Notes: generated by a model not told the origin, from the sequence alone. A DNA stretch of 13,219 bases from JBHIBD01 sp046758865 (GCA_046758865.1 JBHIBD010000061.1:1-13219), one strand, 5' to 3'; shown: positions 1 to 6,092, counted from the first letter of the stretch. Translations and numbers: made by a program.

Positions 1-1199
1 GGGTCATTGGCGTTAGAATGGGTGGCGTAATTGAGTGCGAGCTTGCTCTCTGCGATGGCGGCCGTGCCGGAGACGTCGGCATCCGCAACCGTACCGTCGG
101 TTATCTCGGAGGAATCTATTGCCGCCCCAAAGGGATTATATTTGTTTGTCGTGCCCTCTGGCAGGTCATCTGTTGTACTGGTATCTGAGTATAATGTCGT
201 GCTTGGGATAAATCCCTTTTCCAACCGTACATCTGCCGTGTCTGTGCTATTCCTGATTTTGAGGAGGCCATCTAATACCTTTAATGCAACATCGCCTGTA
301 GGTGTTGCATCAACGTCTTTTATCTTAGGCGTGTCAAGGGTCTTATTGCTAAGCTCCTGGGTATCTGTAGTGCCAACGATGCTCCCGGTCGTGCCGTGGG
401 CAGCCGTTGCACTTATATGACTATCTATCTGGGCGTGGGTGTTCGTGCCTGCCCCAGAGAGGTTGTCATGGACAATATTGGCCTCGGCTACATCAACATC
501 TACCTCACTGTTAACCGTGTCATCGGCGATGGTTACCTTGTTACTGCCCGCATTTATCTTCTTGAACTCTAGGTCAACGACCGTCTTTTGCTTGAAAACC
601 CCCACGCCGGCCGTACCCACATTTGAGGCCGTGTTGGCCTCGCCTCCGGTACCAGTTGCAAATTCAAGTCCGTCCTCGGTGGCATTGACCTTTGCGAATT
701 TTCCTGACTGGCCTGTGTAAGAAGATGGGGTATCGCCAAGGTCTGTAAAGTTGGTCGCACCGCCTCCACCTGTTCCAAACTCTAGACCATCTTCAGTAGG
801 CGTAACTTTTACAACTTTCCCGGACTGTCCTGAATAAGTAGAAGGTGTGTCTACCAGGTCTGTAAATTTTGCACTATTAAAATACTTGTTGGCTGTACCT
901 TCTGGTACATCATCTGTGTTAACCTGGCCAGGATTAAGCCCCCAGTCTATGTCTGTGTCTTTTATCCCACCTGCACCAGAGGCGATAAAGTCTGAGGCTT
1001 GCTTACCGTCCACCATGTCGGCATCGAGTCCCGAACCAGCTCCCTGATTAGTCTTGGTGACGGCGGTAAAATCTATCGAGTCCCCCGCGCTCAACCTGTA
1101 TCTAACAGGGGCCGCTACATAATCAAATGTCCACAGGACTAATGCCACTGTAAGTGTCAGGCAGTATACAATGGCCCACGTTTTTCCTACGCCTCTCAT
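1..1199 (-). CDS. Tail-fibre-like repeat protein with N-terminal signal anchor (3' end beyond window)
   Basis: An open frame of 399 codons runs without a stop from ATG at 1199 off the left edge, so the C-terminus is missing. The start is supported by AGGAGA at 1209-1204, about 5 bases before ATG. Residues 1-6 are basic (MRGVGK), residues 8-24 are hydrophobic, and VAA at 28-30 could be a signal peptidase site. The rest is low in cysteine and rich in T, D, G and A. It shows patterns common in phage tail fibres: LDADMVDGKQASDF (58-71), two 33-residue FTDL.DTPS.Y.GQSGK units (112-144, 151-183), two D-PEGT-NKY blocks (96-106, 344-354) and ELSNKTLDTP (282-291). The family assignment rests on these patterns. 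Its role is probably receptor binding or surface adhesion. A signal sequence is unusual for a virion protein, so a secreted or surface-anchored adhesin is the main alternative. It follows a leader with a terminator hairpin (1259-1350). Confidence 0.8.
   Translation of the reverse strand, partial: MRGVGKTWAIVYCLTLTVALVLWTFDYVAAPVRYRLSAGDSIDFTAVTKTNQGAGSGLDADMVDGKQASDFIASGAGGIKDTDIDWGLNPGQVNTDDVPEGTANKYFNSAKFTDLVDTPSTYSGQSGKVVKVTPTEDGLEFGTGGGGATNFTDLGDTPSSYTGQSGKFAKVNATEDGLEFATGTGGEANTASNVGTAGVGVFKQKTVVDLEFKKINAGSNKVTIADDTVNSEVDVDVAEANIVHDNLSGAGTNTHAQIDSHISATAAHGTTGSIVGTTDTQELSNKTLDTPKIKDVDATPTGDVALKVLDGLLKIRNSTDTADVRLEKGFIPSTTLYSDTSTTDDLPEGTTNKYNPFGAAIDSSEITDGTVADADVSGTAAIAESKLALNYATHSNAND
651..866 (-). 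repeat. Two tandem 33-residue fibre repeats
   Basis: Residues 112-144 (768-866) and 151-183 (651-749) of the fibre-like protein share FTDL-DTPS-Y-GQSGK--KV--TEDGLEF-TG, separated by a six-residue glycine-rich spacer. About 24 of 33 positions match. This unit is common in phage tail fibre and fibre-adaptor proteins. The copies have diverged at the nucleotide level, so the duplication is not recent. Confidence 0.8.
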
Positions 1200-1258
1200 G
1201 ATGTCTCCTACCGACGTTATTTGAAGGTTTTAACGGCCTGCATGTCTCTCATGTTGAT

Positions 1259-1304
1259 AAAAAAAGGCCCAAGGGTCTTTGCCGTAGCGAAATCCCCTCG
1301 GGCC
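1259..1304 (-). terminator. Rho-independent terminator-like hairpin upstream of the fibre gene
   Basis: Read on the minus strand, GGCCCGAGGG pairs with CCCTTGGGCC in a 10-bp stem with one G-U pair. A 19-base loop separates the arms and seven T follow directly. It lies about 60 bases before the fibre start codon. It either ends transcripts from the 55-residue ORF upstream or acts as the expression platform of the leader at 1259-1350. Confidence 0.7.
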
Positions 1305-1350
1305 TCTGGATATCCCCTGACCTAACGCCAAAGGATTCTTCGGTTACCGA
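1259..1350 (-). promoter_or_regulatory. Leader element B (related to the leader at 12694-12780)
   Basis: The minus strand carries TCGGTAACCGAAG (1350-1338), then GATATCCAGAGGCCCG leading into the terminator stem at 1304-1266 and a T tract. The same blocks in the same order occur at 12780-12694, again directly before a structural gene. The conserved upstream block plus a terminator has the layout of an attenuator or riboswitch. I could not match it by eye to a known riboswitch consensus. Alternatively it is a dispersed terminator-containing repeat. Confidence 0.5.
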
Positions 1351-1372
1351 CTGTTTAACGCCTGTTTCTTTG

Positions 1373-1400
1373 ATATTACATTAATGGCCTCTGTTGCTAA
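1373..1400 (-). promoter_or_regulatory. Candidate sigma-70-like promoter before leader B
   Basis: On the minus strand TTAGCA (1400-1395) and TAATAT (1378-1373) are separated by 16 bases; each matches 4 of 6 consensus positions. Transcription would begin near 1366, just before leader element B. It overlaps the stop codon of the 55-residue ORF. The match is weak and could be chance. Confidence 0.22.
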
Positions 1401-1564
1401 GAATCTCGGTCCTTGTCCCTTCGTGTCATGACCAGCTTATACACCTCTCCCTGGGGAACCTCCACCGCCGCAACGATGGACCCATCCCTCGTGACGTCCA
1501 GCTTACAGGGGCCCCTTAAGTTAATTATCGTCTCATCCCGGCCGGGGTCTAGGTTCATCTCCAT
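1397..1564 (-). CDS. Small hypothetical protein, 55 residues
   Basis: ATG at 1564 opens a 55-codon frame ending in TAG at 1397, beginning MEMNLDPGRDETIINLRGPC. AAAGGAG lies about 10 bases upstream, a slightly long spacing. The second ATG (1558) is an alternative start. The protein is charged, with alternating hydrophobic and polar stretches (CKLDVTRDGSIVAAVEVPQG, then EVYKLVMTRR) that suggest a small beta-sheet fold. It has no signal peptide or membrane segment. I do not recognise a family. It sits between the GT2 glycosyltransferase (129 bases away) and leader element B, and could be a minor virion or fibre-associated protein. The ribosome site and clean frame make it likely to be real, but the length leaves doubt. 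Confidence 0.5.
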   Translation of the reverse strand: MEMNLDPGRDETIINLRGPCKLDVTRDGSIVAAVEVPQGEVYKLVMTRRDKDRDS

Positions 1565-1584
1565 CTGCTCTGGTCTCCTTTCTT

Positions 1585-1627
1585 GTCCGCCACAGAGGCG
1601 AGGCCAGTGACCCGCCTCTGGCGGACT
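1585..1627. repeat. Inverted repeat with the CCGCCTCTGGCGGA motif
   Basis: GTCCGCCACAGAGGCG (1585-1600) is the reverse complement of CGCCTCTGGCGGAC (1613-1626) apart from extra bases around one C. This forms a hairpin of about 14 bp just upstream of the ribosome site of the 55-residue ORF. The 16-base string CCGCCTCTGGCGGACT (1612-1627) recurs exactly at 6172-6187. Such palindromes are frequent intergenic repeats in many uncultivated bacteria. No strong T tract follows, so it is not an obvious terminator. Confidence 0.7.
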
Positions 1628-1692
1628 CTTTCTATAATTAAGGATAGCACCCTACCCCGGTTTCCTCAACTATCTTCCTTCCCGTATCCTTG

Positions 1693-2436
1693 TCACGCCG
1701 TGCTGTTGGGTGAACCTCTGGCATGACATCTCACCGTCTCCTCGTACCTCTCCACACCATCAAAATGTACACTCATGCCCTCTATTTTCCTGCCCACAGC
1801 CAGATGCTCGGGCACGTGTGCAAATTCCTTGTCTGCAGCAAGAACCCGCTTCAAGAAACCCCAGTCACCACACTTCATGTACCGTGGGTTATCATCCCAC
1901 AGGATATTTTCTGCAAACATGTTACGGTGCATTACGGCAGAGTGGTCTATGTAGTTCCAGATATTCTCGACCCAGTACTTGAGCCCCGGGGTCCACGGAT
2001 GCGACAGGTCCCAGATTGTCTCAAGGTAATCCTTCTCCCTGGATACCTTAAAGACTTTCATGTAGTGGTAGACCAGAAATACTTCAGGGTGGGTCTCAAG
2101 GAATTCCACCAGAGTTCTATTGCGCTGGGGATGATAAAGGTCGTCATCGGTAGCGTAAGTAATGTATTTCCCTTTGCAGAGGGGGAGCGCCTTATTTATC
2201 AGCTTCACATAGCGCACCTCTCGGAGCCTCTGTTCGTCTGGGGGGTGTTCCTGTATTATCTGAAAATCGTCAAAATCCCGCCTGAACTCCTCTGCCACCT
2301 CAAGGGCCCTGTCTGTGGAGCCGTCGTCGCACAGTATGAGCTGTGCGGTGCCGGGATAATTCTGCTCGACCAGCGTCTGAAGCGAATCCCTCAGGAACTC
2401 GGCGCGGTTATAGGATGTGAGTATGATGCTAATCAT
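1693..2436 (-). CDS. GT2-family glycosyltransferase (GT-A fold)
   Basis: Transfers a sugar from a nucleotide-sugar donor; the acceptor is unknown. The frame extends upstream to 2538, but the family's usual N-terminus begins at ATG 2436 (MISIILTSYNR), giving 247 residues. GT2 landmarks are the first beta strand and TSYNR (7-11), CDDGSTD (36-42) binding the nucleotide, and ATDDDLYHP (95-103) with the DXD metal site. WDD and CGDWGF lie in the C-terminal half, where the catalytic base is expected. There is no membrane segment, so it is cytoplasmic. No clear ribosome site precedes ATG. It starts 20 bases after the XhlA-like gene and is probably read from the same transcript. Phage-encoded GT2 enzymes are known to modify virion proteins, DNA or host surface sugars; which applies here cannot be told. 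Confidence 0.88.
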   Translation of the reverse strand: MISIILTSYNRAEFLRDSLQTLVEQNYPGTAQLILCDDGSTDRALEVAEEFRRDFDDFQIIQEHPPDEQRLREVRYVKLINKALPLCKGKYITYATDDDLYHPQRNRTLVEFLETHPEVFLVYHYMKVFKVSREKDYLETIWDLSHPWTPGLKYWVENIWNYIDHSAVMHRNMFAENILWDDNPRYMKCGDWGFLKRVLAADKEFAHVPEHLAVGRKIEGMSVHFDGVERYEETVRCHARGSPNSTA

Positions 2437-2456
2437 GTTGAATTTTTTGAGTTGTT

Positions 2457-2705
2457 TTACATCGTCTTTAAATAGTGCACCAGCAGGGTGACAAAGGCAG
2501 AGCCGAAGAAGGCCGATAAACCCGCCAGGAACTTCCACTGTGTCTTAAGGCTGACAAGGTCGTTGTGGTCCCTCAGAAAGATGCCAAACTTCTCCTCAAA
2601 GCTCCACACACGCTCGTCCAGTCGCGCCATCTTTTCTGACATGCTGGCCGACTGCTCGGCCACACGCCGTATCTCCTCCAGGACCCGCGCCTCGCACCTC
2701 TTCAT
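2457..2705 (-). CDS. Small coiled-coil protein with C-terminal membrane segment (XhlA-like)
   Basis: An 82-residue protein. Residues 1-45 are charged and helical with heptad-like spacing (ARVLEEIRRVAEQSASMSEK, then MARLDERVWSFEEKF). Residues 59-79 form a single hydrophobic segment (FLAGLSAFFGSAFVTLLVHY). The layout, a soluble helical N-terminus and a C-terminal membrane anchor in about 80 residues, is that of the XhlA haemolysin/holin-accessory family of phages and prophages. This supports a role in lysis or membrane association, but small tail-anchored proteins are easily misassigned. Its ATG overlaps the stop of the upstream glycosyltransferase (ATGA at 2705-2702), indicating translational coupling. 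Placement between two glycosyltransferases is odd for a lysis gene; it could instead anchor them to the membrane. Confidence 0.7.
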   Translation of the reverse strand: MKRCEARVLEEIRRVAEQSASMSEKMARLDERVWSFEEKFGIFLRDHNDLVSLKTQWKFLAGLSAFFGSAFVTLLVHYLKTM

Positions 2706-3700
2706 CCCGCCATGACCTCCTCATAAACAGCCGACCAACGGTCTATATTTTTCTCCACGGCATAGTTTTCTCTAACATAATCATACGCCGCCTCACCGAG
2801 TTTTTTCCTCTCCTCGGGGTGCTCTATCAAGTAGCTAATCCTGTCCGCCCACTGGTCATCTTCGGCGGTGAGCCCTGCAAGCCCGTTGCTTAATGCATTA
2901 CCGTACTCGCCGTAGTTGCTTGCCACTATGGGTATCTTCATGGCTGCATACTGTAGGAGTCTCAGGTTAGACCTGGATTTGGCAAACTCCGTTTTATGTA
3001 GAGGCGCAATCCCGATGTCAAACCTGAAGGCTGCCATCCAGAAGTGAAACTCCTCCAGCGGCATGAACGGCTGGAGGAATATGCGGGTTTTTTGCCGCGC
3101 ATAAAGCCCTTTTGGGCAGGCGCCGTACATGATGAGGACGATTTCAGAATATTTCTCTAAGATTTTTTCCAGGGCAGGCTCCACCAGGCCCAGGTCCTGA
3201 ACGTGGTAGTGGCCACCCGCCCAACCCACAGAGAGCTGCTTCTCGGTAGAGAACCTCAGGTGTTCTGTATCGGTGAAATCTATCTGGTTTGGCAGGACGT
3301 GTACGGGTGTGTCTACCAGCTCCCTGATGGTCTCGGCAATGGCCTCTGTCGAGGTAGTTACCGCATCCGAACTGCGGATAATTCGTATGGCGCTCAAGGT
3401 CTCTTCCTGAAGCCCCTTCTTCACGTACTCTACACTGTTGGGGTATTTAAATATATTGTCGTCCAACTCGTACACCACCTTCTTCCCCTCCAGCTTGCAG
3501 TACCTGACGACGTGATACATCAGGTCGCCAACCACCCTCTGAACCACGACCAAATCGGCCCAGTCTATATACTCCTTTGCAATGGCGGAGAGCACGCGTG
3601 TCTCTGCCAGGCCCCTTTTACGGAGGTGACGGGCCGGGAGCGTGCACCTGTAATAGGTGCAGGCGTTTGCAAGTGGTGAAACAAAGAGTATCTTTGTCAT
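2702..3700 (-). CDS. GT4-like glycosyltransferase (GT-B fold)
   Basis: A 332-residue enzyme predicted to transfer sugar from an activated donor. The frame is open to 3844, but ATG 3700 fits best. It starts MTKILFVSPLANACTYYRC, the usual GT-B first strand, and its ATGA overlap with the upstream stop (3697-3699) indicates coupling. The N-terminal Rossmann domain includes VVYELDDNIFKYP (76-88). The C-terminal domain starts near QLSVGWAGGHYH (155-166), as in phage and cell-wall GT4 proteins. It continues through FDIGIAPLHKTEFAKSRSN (227-245) and KIPIVASNYGEYGNAL (255-270), the donor-binding region, and ends in a helical tail with HPEERKKLGEAAYDYV. No membrane segment is seen. It is second in an operon with the 177-residue protein, the XhlA-like protein and the GT2 enzyme. 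The substrate is unknown. Confidence 0.85.
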   Translation of the reverse strand: MTKILFVSPLANACTYYRCTLPARHLRKRGLAETRVLSAIAKEYIDWADLVVVQRVVGDLMYHVVRYCKLEGKKVVYELDDNIFKYPNSVEYVKKGLQEETLSAIRIIRSSDAVTTSTEAIAETIRELVDTPVHVLPNQIDFTDTEHLRFSTEKQLSVGWAGGHYHVQDLGLVEPALEKILEKYSEIVLIMYGACPKGLYARQKTRIFLQPFMPLEEFHFWMAAFRFDIGIAPLHKTEFAKSRSNLRLLQYAAMKIPIVASNYGEYGNALSNGLAGLTAEDDQWADRISYLIEHPEERKKLGEAAYDYVRENYAVEKNIDRWSAVYEEVMAG

Positions 3701-4230
3701 ATAAGTTCGTGCTCCATGAGAAAGTCGACATAGAGCTGGACCTCCCTCTCTACGGATGGCAGGGTCCTTGCCATGCCGTCCCCCATGCCCGGCGTCCACA
3801 GGAAGCTCCATGTCTCCTCCACCCACTCGGGGATTCCGACCCATAGGGCGGCAATGGTGGCGTTAAGGAGCTCTCTCATAAAAAGCCCCGGCACCAGTCC
3901 AAGGGCGATGCTTGAGGAATAAAGGGCATTGAGGTTTACCTTTGGTCTTGCTAGCGCAATTTTCTCTATCCAGGTCAGGTTGTAGTGGGCCGTAAACCTT
4001 GAGGGTTCACTTGTGTTGCTGTAAGCAACCGTGGATTTTACAGGAACCCAGTCGTCAGGCCTGTTCGCCAGTCTGAGGGGCCTGGTGTGGGAAGACAAGC
4101 TCCAGTTATCCGCCTCCTGTTGGAGCCACTCCACGTCCATCTGTTGCTCCTTTATAAAGAACAGCTTCCCGTCCAGATACACCGGGTTTCGGTAATTTAT
4201 CTGCAAGTGCGATTGGTCTAAGAGTCCCAT
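3697..4230 (-). CDS. Hypothetical protein, 177 residues, first gene of the glycosyltransferase operon
   Basis: I do not recognise a family. The protein begins MGLLDQSHLQINYRNPVYLD and is tryptophan-rich in its last third (WVGIPEWVEETWSFLWTPGM). It has a moderately hydrophobic stretch near residues 105-132 (LYSSSIALGLVPGLFMRELL) but no clear signal peptide or membrane anchor. AAGGG lies 5 bases before ATG, a modest ribosome site, and a 63-bp palindrome ends 11 bases upstream of the start. Its stop overlaps the start of the GT4-like gene (ATGA), so expression is coupled to it. A diverged copy of its first ten codons lies upstream at 4353-4384. It lies downstream of the tail genes, so it could be a small tail or baseplate component or the acceptor or partner of the glycosyltransferases. 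Neither role is shown by the sequence. Confidence 0.75.
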   Translation of the reverse strand: MGLLDQSHLQINYRNPVYLDGKLFFIKEQQMDVEWLQQEADNWSLSSHTRPLRLANRPDDWVPVKSTVAYSNTSEPSRFTAHYNLTWIEKIALARPKVNLNALYSSSIALGLVPGLFMRELLNATIAALWVGIPEWVEETWSFLWTPGMGDGMARTLPSVEREVQLYVDFLMEHELI

Positions 4231-4241
4231 TTTTCCCTTAT

Positions 4242-4304
4242 GTCATTGCGAGCGAAGCGAAGCAATCTCAGAGATTGCCGCGGGGCTTCGCCCCTCGCAA
4301 TGAC
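4242..4304. repeat. 63-bp palindromic repeat, copy 1
   Basis: This runs from GTCATTGCGAGCGAAGCG to CCCCTCGCAATGAC. The ends are inverted repeats, and GCAATCTC/GAGATTGC forms an inner stem. It is identical over all 63 bases to the copy at 4624-4686. This family is widespread as a dispersed intergenic palindrome in many bacterial chromosomes. It lies 11 bases upstream of the 177-residue gene's start. Confidence 0.93.
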
Positions 4305-4623
4305 GTAGGGGTGGCACAGGGCTTAAGCCCTGCGTTACCCCATTTATTTGTCATTTGCAAGCGCGATTGGTCTAGCAAACTCATTTTTATATCCTCGTGG
4401 GGTTAACCCCCTGTGATTATTTTCTTCGTGGCAGCTTGCTGCCACGCTACACAAAAGTGTAGCGTGCGAGCTTGCCAGTCCTACGCATAGCTTCGGATGG
4501 CTTGCTCGCACGTTGGGCAGGCCCTCCTTCGCCCCTCCGGGGCTAAGGAGGGGCAGGCGCGAGACCTGCCCCTACGTGTGTTACCCCATTTGGTGCGTTA
4601 CAACGCACCTTGCATTTTCTTAT
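4305..4623. other. Non-coding mosaic of short palindromes
   Basis: Between the two 63-bp repeats lies a chain of independent hairpins. These are AGGGCTTAAGCCCT near 4317, GGGGTTAACCCC (4399-4410), GTGGCAGC/GCTGCCAC (4427-4446) and CGCTACAC/GTGTAGCG (4445-4464). A longer pair, CGTGCGAGCTTGCC/GGCTTGCTCGCACG (about 4462-4512), is followed by CCTCCTT/AAGGAGG (4522-4555) and GTGCGTT/AACGCAC (about 4592-4607). GTTACCCCATTT occurs twice (from 4334 and 4580). Open frames across this stretch are repeat-derived and I call no gene, apart from the relict start at 4353-4384. Confidence 0.8.
4353..4384 (-). pseudogene. Relict duplicate of the start of the 177-residue gene
   Basis: On the minus strand ATG at 4384 begins MSLLDQSRLQ, matching MGLLDQSHLQ of the intact gene at 4230; 25 of 32 bases agree. 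Several differences fall in leucine codons and are silent, so both copies were probably once coding. After ten codons the similarity stops and the frame runs into repeat sequence, ending after 38 codons at 4268. GAGG lies 8 bases before ATG. It is a remnant of a paralogue or of a duplication made by repeat activity. Confidence 0.6.
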
Positions 4624-4686
4624 GTCATTGCGAGCGAAGCGAAGCAATCTCAGAGATTGCCGCGGGGCTTCGCCCCTCGCAATGAC
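4624..4686. repeat. 63-bp palindromic repeat, copy 2
   Basis: Identical over its full length and in the same orientation as the copy at 4242-4304, 382 bases away. It ends two bases from the stop codon of the 358-residue gene (TAG at 4691-4689), so it sits directly in that gene's 3' end. Confidence 0.93.
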
Positions 4687-4688
4687 AT

Positions 4689-5765
4689 CTACGACCTCCT
4701 CCCAAGTGCCACCAGCGAGGTGCCTCCCACCCTCTTACCCTGTCTGGAGTAGGCGTCGTTCATGGTTGATTCCTGCGTCCAACCTATACCGTCACCTGAG
4801 GACCAGGTCGTGTTAATACCGAATCTGTTCAGATACGCCCTGTAGCCGCTTGCTGCCTTCTCTATATATATCTCGCCGGGCTGTGGGAACAGCTCGTCAA
4901 GGCGGCTGCTGAGATTTGTGCTCTGCGCAGCACCGCTGGATAACACCATGTGCTCGAAGACCCTCGGCAGATAATTTACCGGCAGACCAGGGATGGGCGT
5001 CTTTTTATCGTGGTCCTTGGGGTCTATGCGAAAATCCTCTCCCGTGGTGCGGCTGAACGTCCAGTTCACCAAATCGTTAGAGATGTATTCGTTTATGATG
5101 GCCCTGTTGTTTTCATACGCCCTTCTGAGGCCAGAAGACCTCATCACCCTTTCCTCTGTAAGCATCCTGTATCCGCCCGAGACAGAAGGGTCGTCTTGGT
5201 ATATCCAGCACCTGATTACGTGGTTATAGTCCTTAGCGGGGTCGTCGTCTTTAGGCACCCCTGCAACCCTTCTCAGGGTGTCCCTAAAATTTTTGCCGTC
5301 CGTCAGCGAGCCGGAGTAGAGGTAAAACCGGTTCGAAAACCAGGCCTTTTTGCCGAAGACAAAGAAGTTGTCCGCACGCACAAGGTAGTTATTTATAATC
5401 GGTATATCTGTCTCCACATCCAGTGTGTTGGTAAAAATTCTGTTGACTAAGCCGGCAAGGTCTCCCTGGAAACCGTCTCTGAGCACGGGCCATATCTTCC
5501 TGTACGTGACGCGGCCGGAGGTGGGATTTCCACTCTCCTCGGCCCAGAATATGATGCCTCTCAGGTATAAATAGGCCATGCGCCTGTCGGTCTGCATCTG
5601 GCGCTCTAGGCTGAAGAGGTACGGAGGTGCGTATCTGGGCATGGGTATGACCCTCTCCGCTAGTACAACCGCACCTGGTCCGATTACCCGGTCTCCTACC
5701 TTTCTCGATTCACCGGCTAATCTCAGCCTACCGGCATCATCCTGATATATGAAGTCCCTACCCAT
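4689..5765 (-). CDS. Hypothetical protein, 358 residues, probable tail-associated protein
   Basis: I do not recognise a family. The protein begins MGRDFIYQDDAGRLRLAGES and has no signal peptide or membrane segment. It is rich in tyrosine, aromatic and charged residues (for example FFVFGKKAWFSNRFYLYSGS near 133-152), which suits a beta-rich structural protein. The central part (RRAYENNRAIINEYI) looks helical. The only in-frame ATG after an upstream stop is at 5765; GGAG lies about 21 bases upstream, too far to be ideal. It follows the hub-like gene and the 63-residue ORF and precedes the repeat mosaic, so a distal tail or baseplate role fits its position. This is inference from order only. Confidence 0.72.
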   Translation of the reverse strand: MGRDFIYQDDAGRLRLAGESRKVGDRVIGPGAVVLAERVIPMPRYAPPYLFSLERQMQTDRRMAYLYLRGIIFWAEESGNPTSGRVTYRKIWPVLRDGFQGDLAGLVNRIFTNTLDVETDIPIINNYLVRADNFFVFGKKAWFSNRFYLYSGSLTDGKNFRDTLRRVAGVPKDDDPAKDYNHVIRCWIYQDDPSVSGGYRMLTEERVMRSSGLRRAYENNRAIINEYISNDLVNWTFSRTTGEDFRIDPKDHDKKTPIPGLPVNYLPRVFEHMVLSSGAAQSTNLSSRLDELFPQPGEIYIEKAASGYRAYLNRFGINTTWSSGDGIGWTQESTMNDAYSRQGKRVGGTSLVALGRRS

Positions 5766-5792
5766 CTTAGGCGTGTTAGATAAGGTAGCTCC

Positions 5793-5984
5793 TTATCTTA
5801 CCTGTCCTACATACAAGATTTCATCGGGGTTGTCACCCAAGGTCAGCACAACCCCCACGTCATTACTATTGAAACGATTCCTCATAATGGTGGGTAGAAC
5901 TAGACCCCTTGAGCTCACTGGCCCACTAAGGCTGTTGGCCAGCCTGATTTGCCTGCGCCTTTCCACCCCTTTATGTCTATCCAT
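5793..5984 (-). CDS. Small hypothetical protein, 63 residues
   Basis: ATG at 5984 is preceded by AGAGGT with a spacing of 7-8 bases. The frame ends 27 bases before the 358-residue gene. The N-terminus is basic (MDRHKGVERRRQIRLANSLS) and the C-terminus is acidic then hydrophobic (GVVLTLGDNPDEILYVGQVR), consistent with a short soluble protein. No family is recognised. Its location between two probable tail genes and the ribosome site favour a real gene, but there is no homology support. Confidence 0.45.
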   Translation of the reverse strand: MDRHKGVERRRQIRLANSLSGPVSSRGLVLPTIMRNRFNSNDVGVVLTLGDNPDEILYVGQVR

Positions 5985-6012
5985 TCCCGATACCTCTTGT
6001 GCTTACTTTTTG

Positions 6013-6092
6013 TCCCTCCCCCTTGACGGGGGAGGGAGGGGTGGGGGTGAACAATCACCCTTCCCCTGCCCCCTCCCGTCAAGGGAGGGGGA
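6013..6092. repeat. Large CCCTCCC...GGGAGGG inverted repeat
   Basis: The left arm (6013-6050) and the right arm (about 6055-6092) are imperfect reverse complements separated by a few bases. Each arm contains its own smaller palindrome around TTGACGGG or CCCGTCAAGG. The whole would fold into a very stable hairpin. It is a dispersed-repeat type rather than a canonical terminator, since only a short T-like stretch adjoins it. Confidence 0.85.

Noticed and set aside
31..1047. Plus-strand frames opposite the fibre gene
   Set aside because: They are antisense to a single uninterrupted minus-strand frame with a good ribosome site and recognisable fibre repeats.
1259..1350. Known riboswitch such as the c-di-GMP-I (GEMM) class, because GGTTACCGA is present on the plus strand
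   Set aside because: The GGGCAAACC and GCAAAGC core blocks of that class are missing and no plus-strand gene follows, so the resemblance is superficial.
1723..2475. A 250-codon plus-strand frame opposite the GT2 gene
   Set aside because: The minus-strand product has clear GT2 motifs; the plus-strand product shows no recognisable domain.
3701..3844. N-terminal extension of the GT4-like glycosyltransferase
   Set aside because: The extra 48 codons overlap the upstream gene and lack fold-like character; the ATGA overlap at 3700 gives a coupled start at the usual first strand.
4497..4816. Plus-strand frames across the repeat mosaic
   Set aside because: Their products are translations of palindromic repeats (for example SLRAKRSNLRD), a well-known source of false genes.
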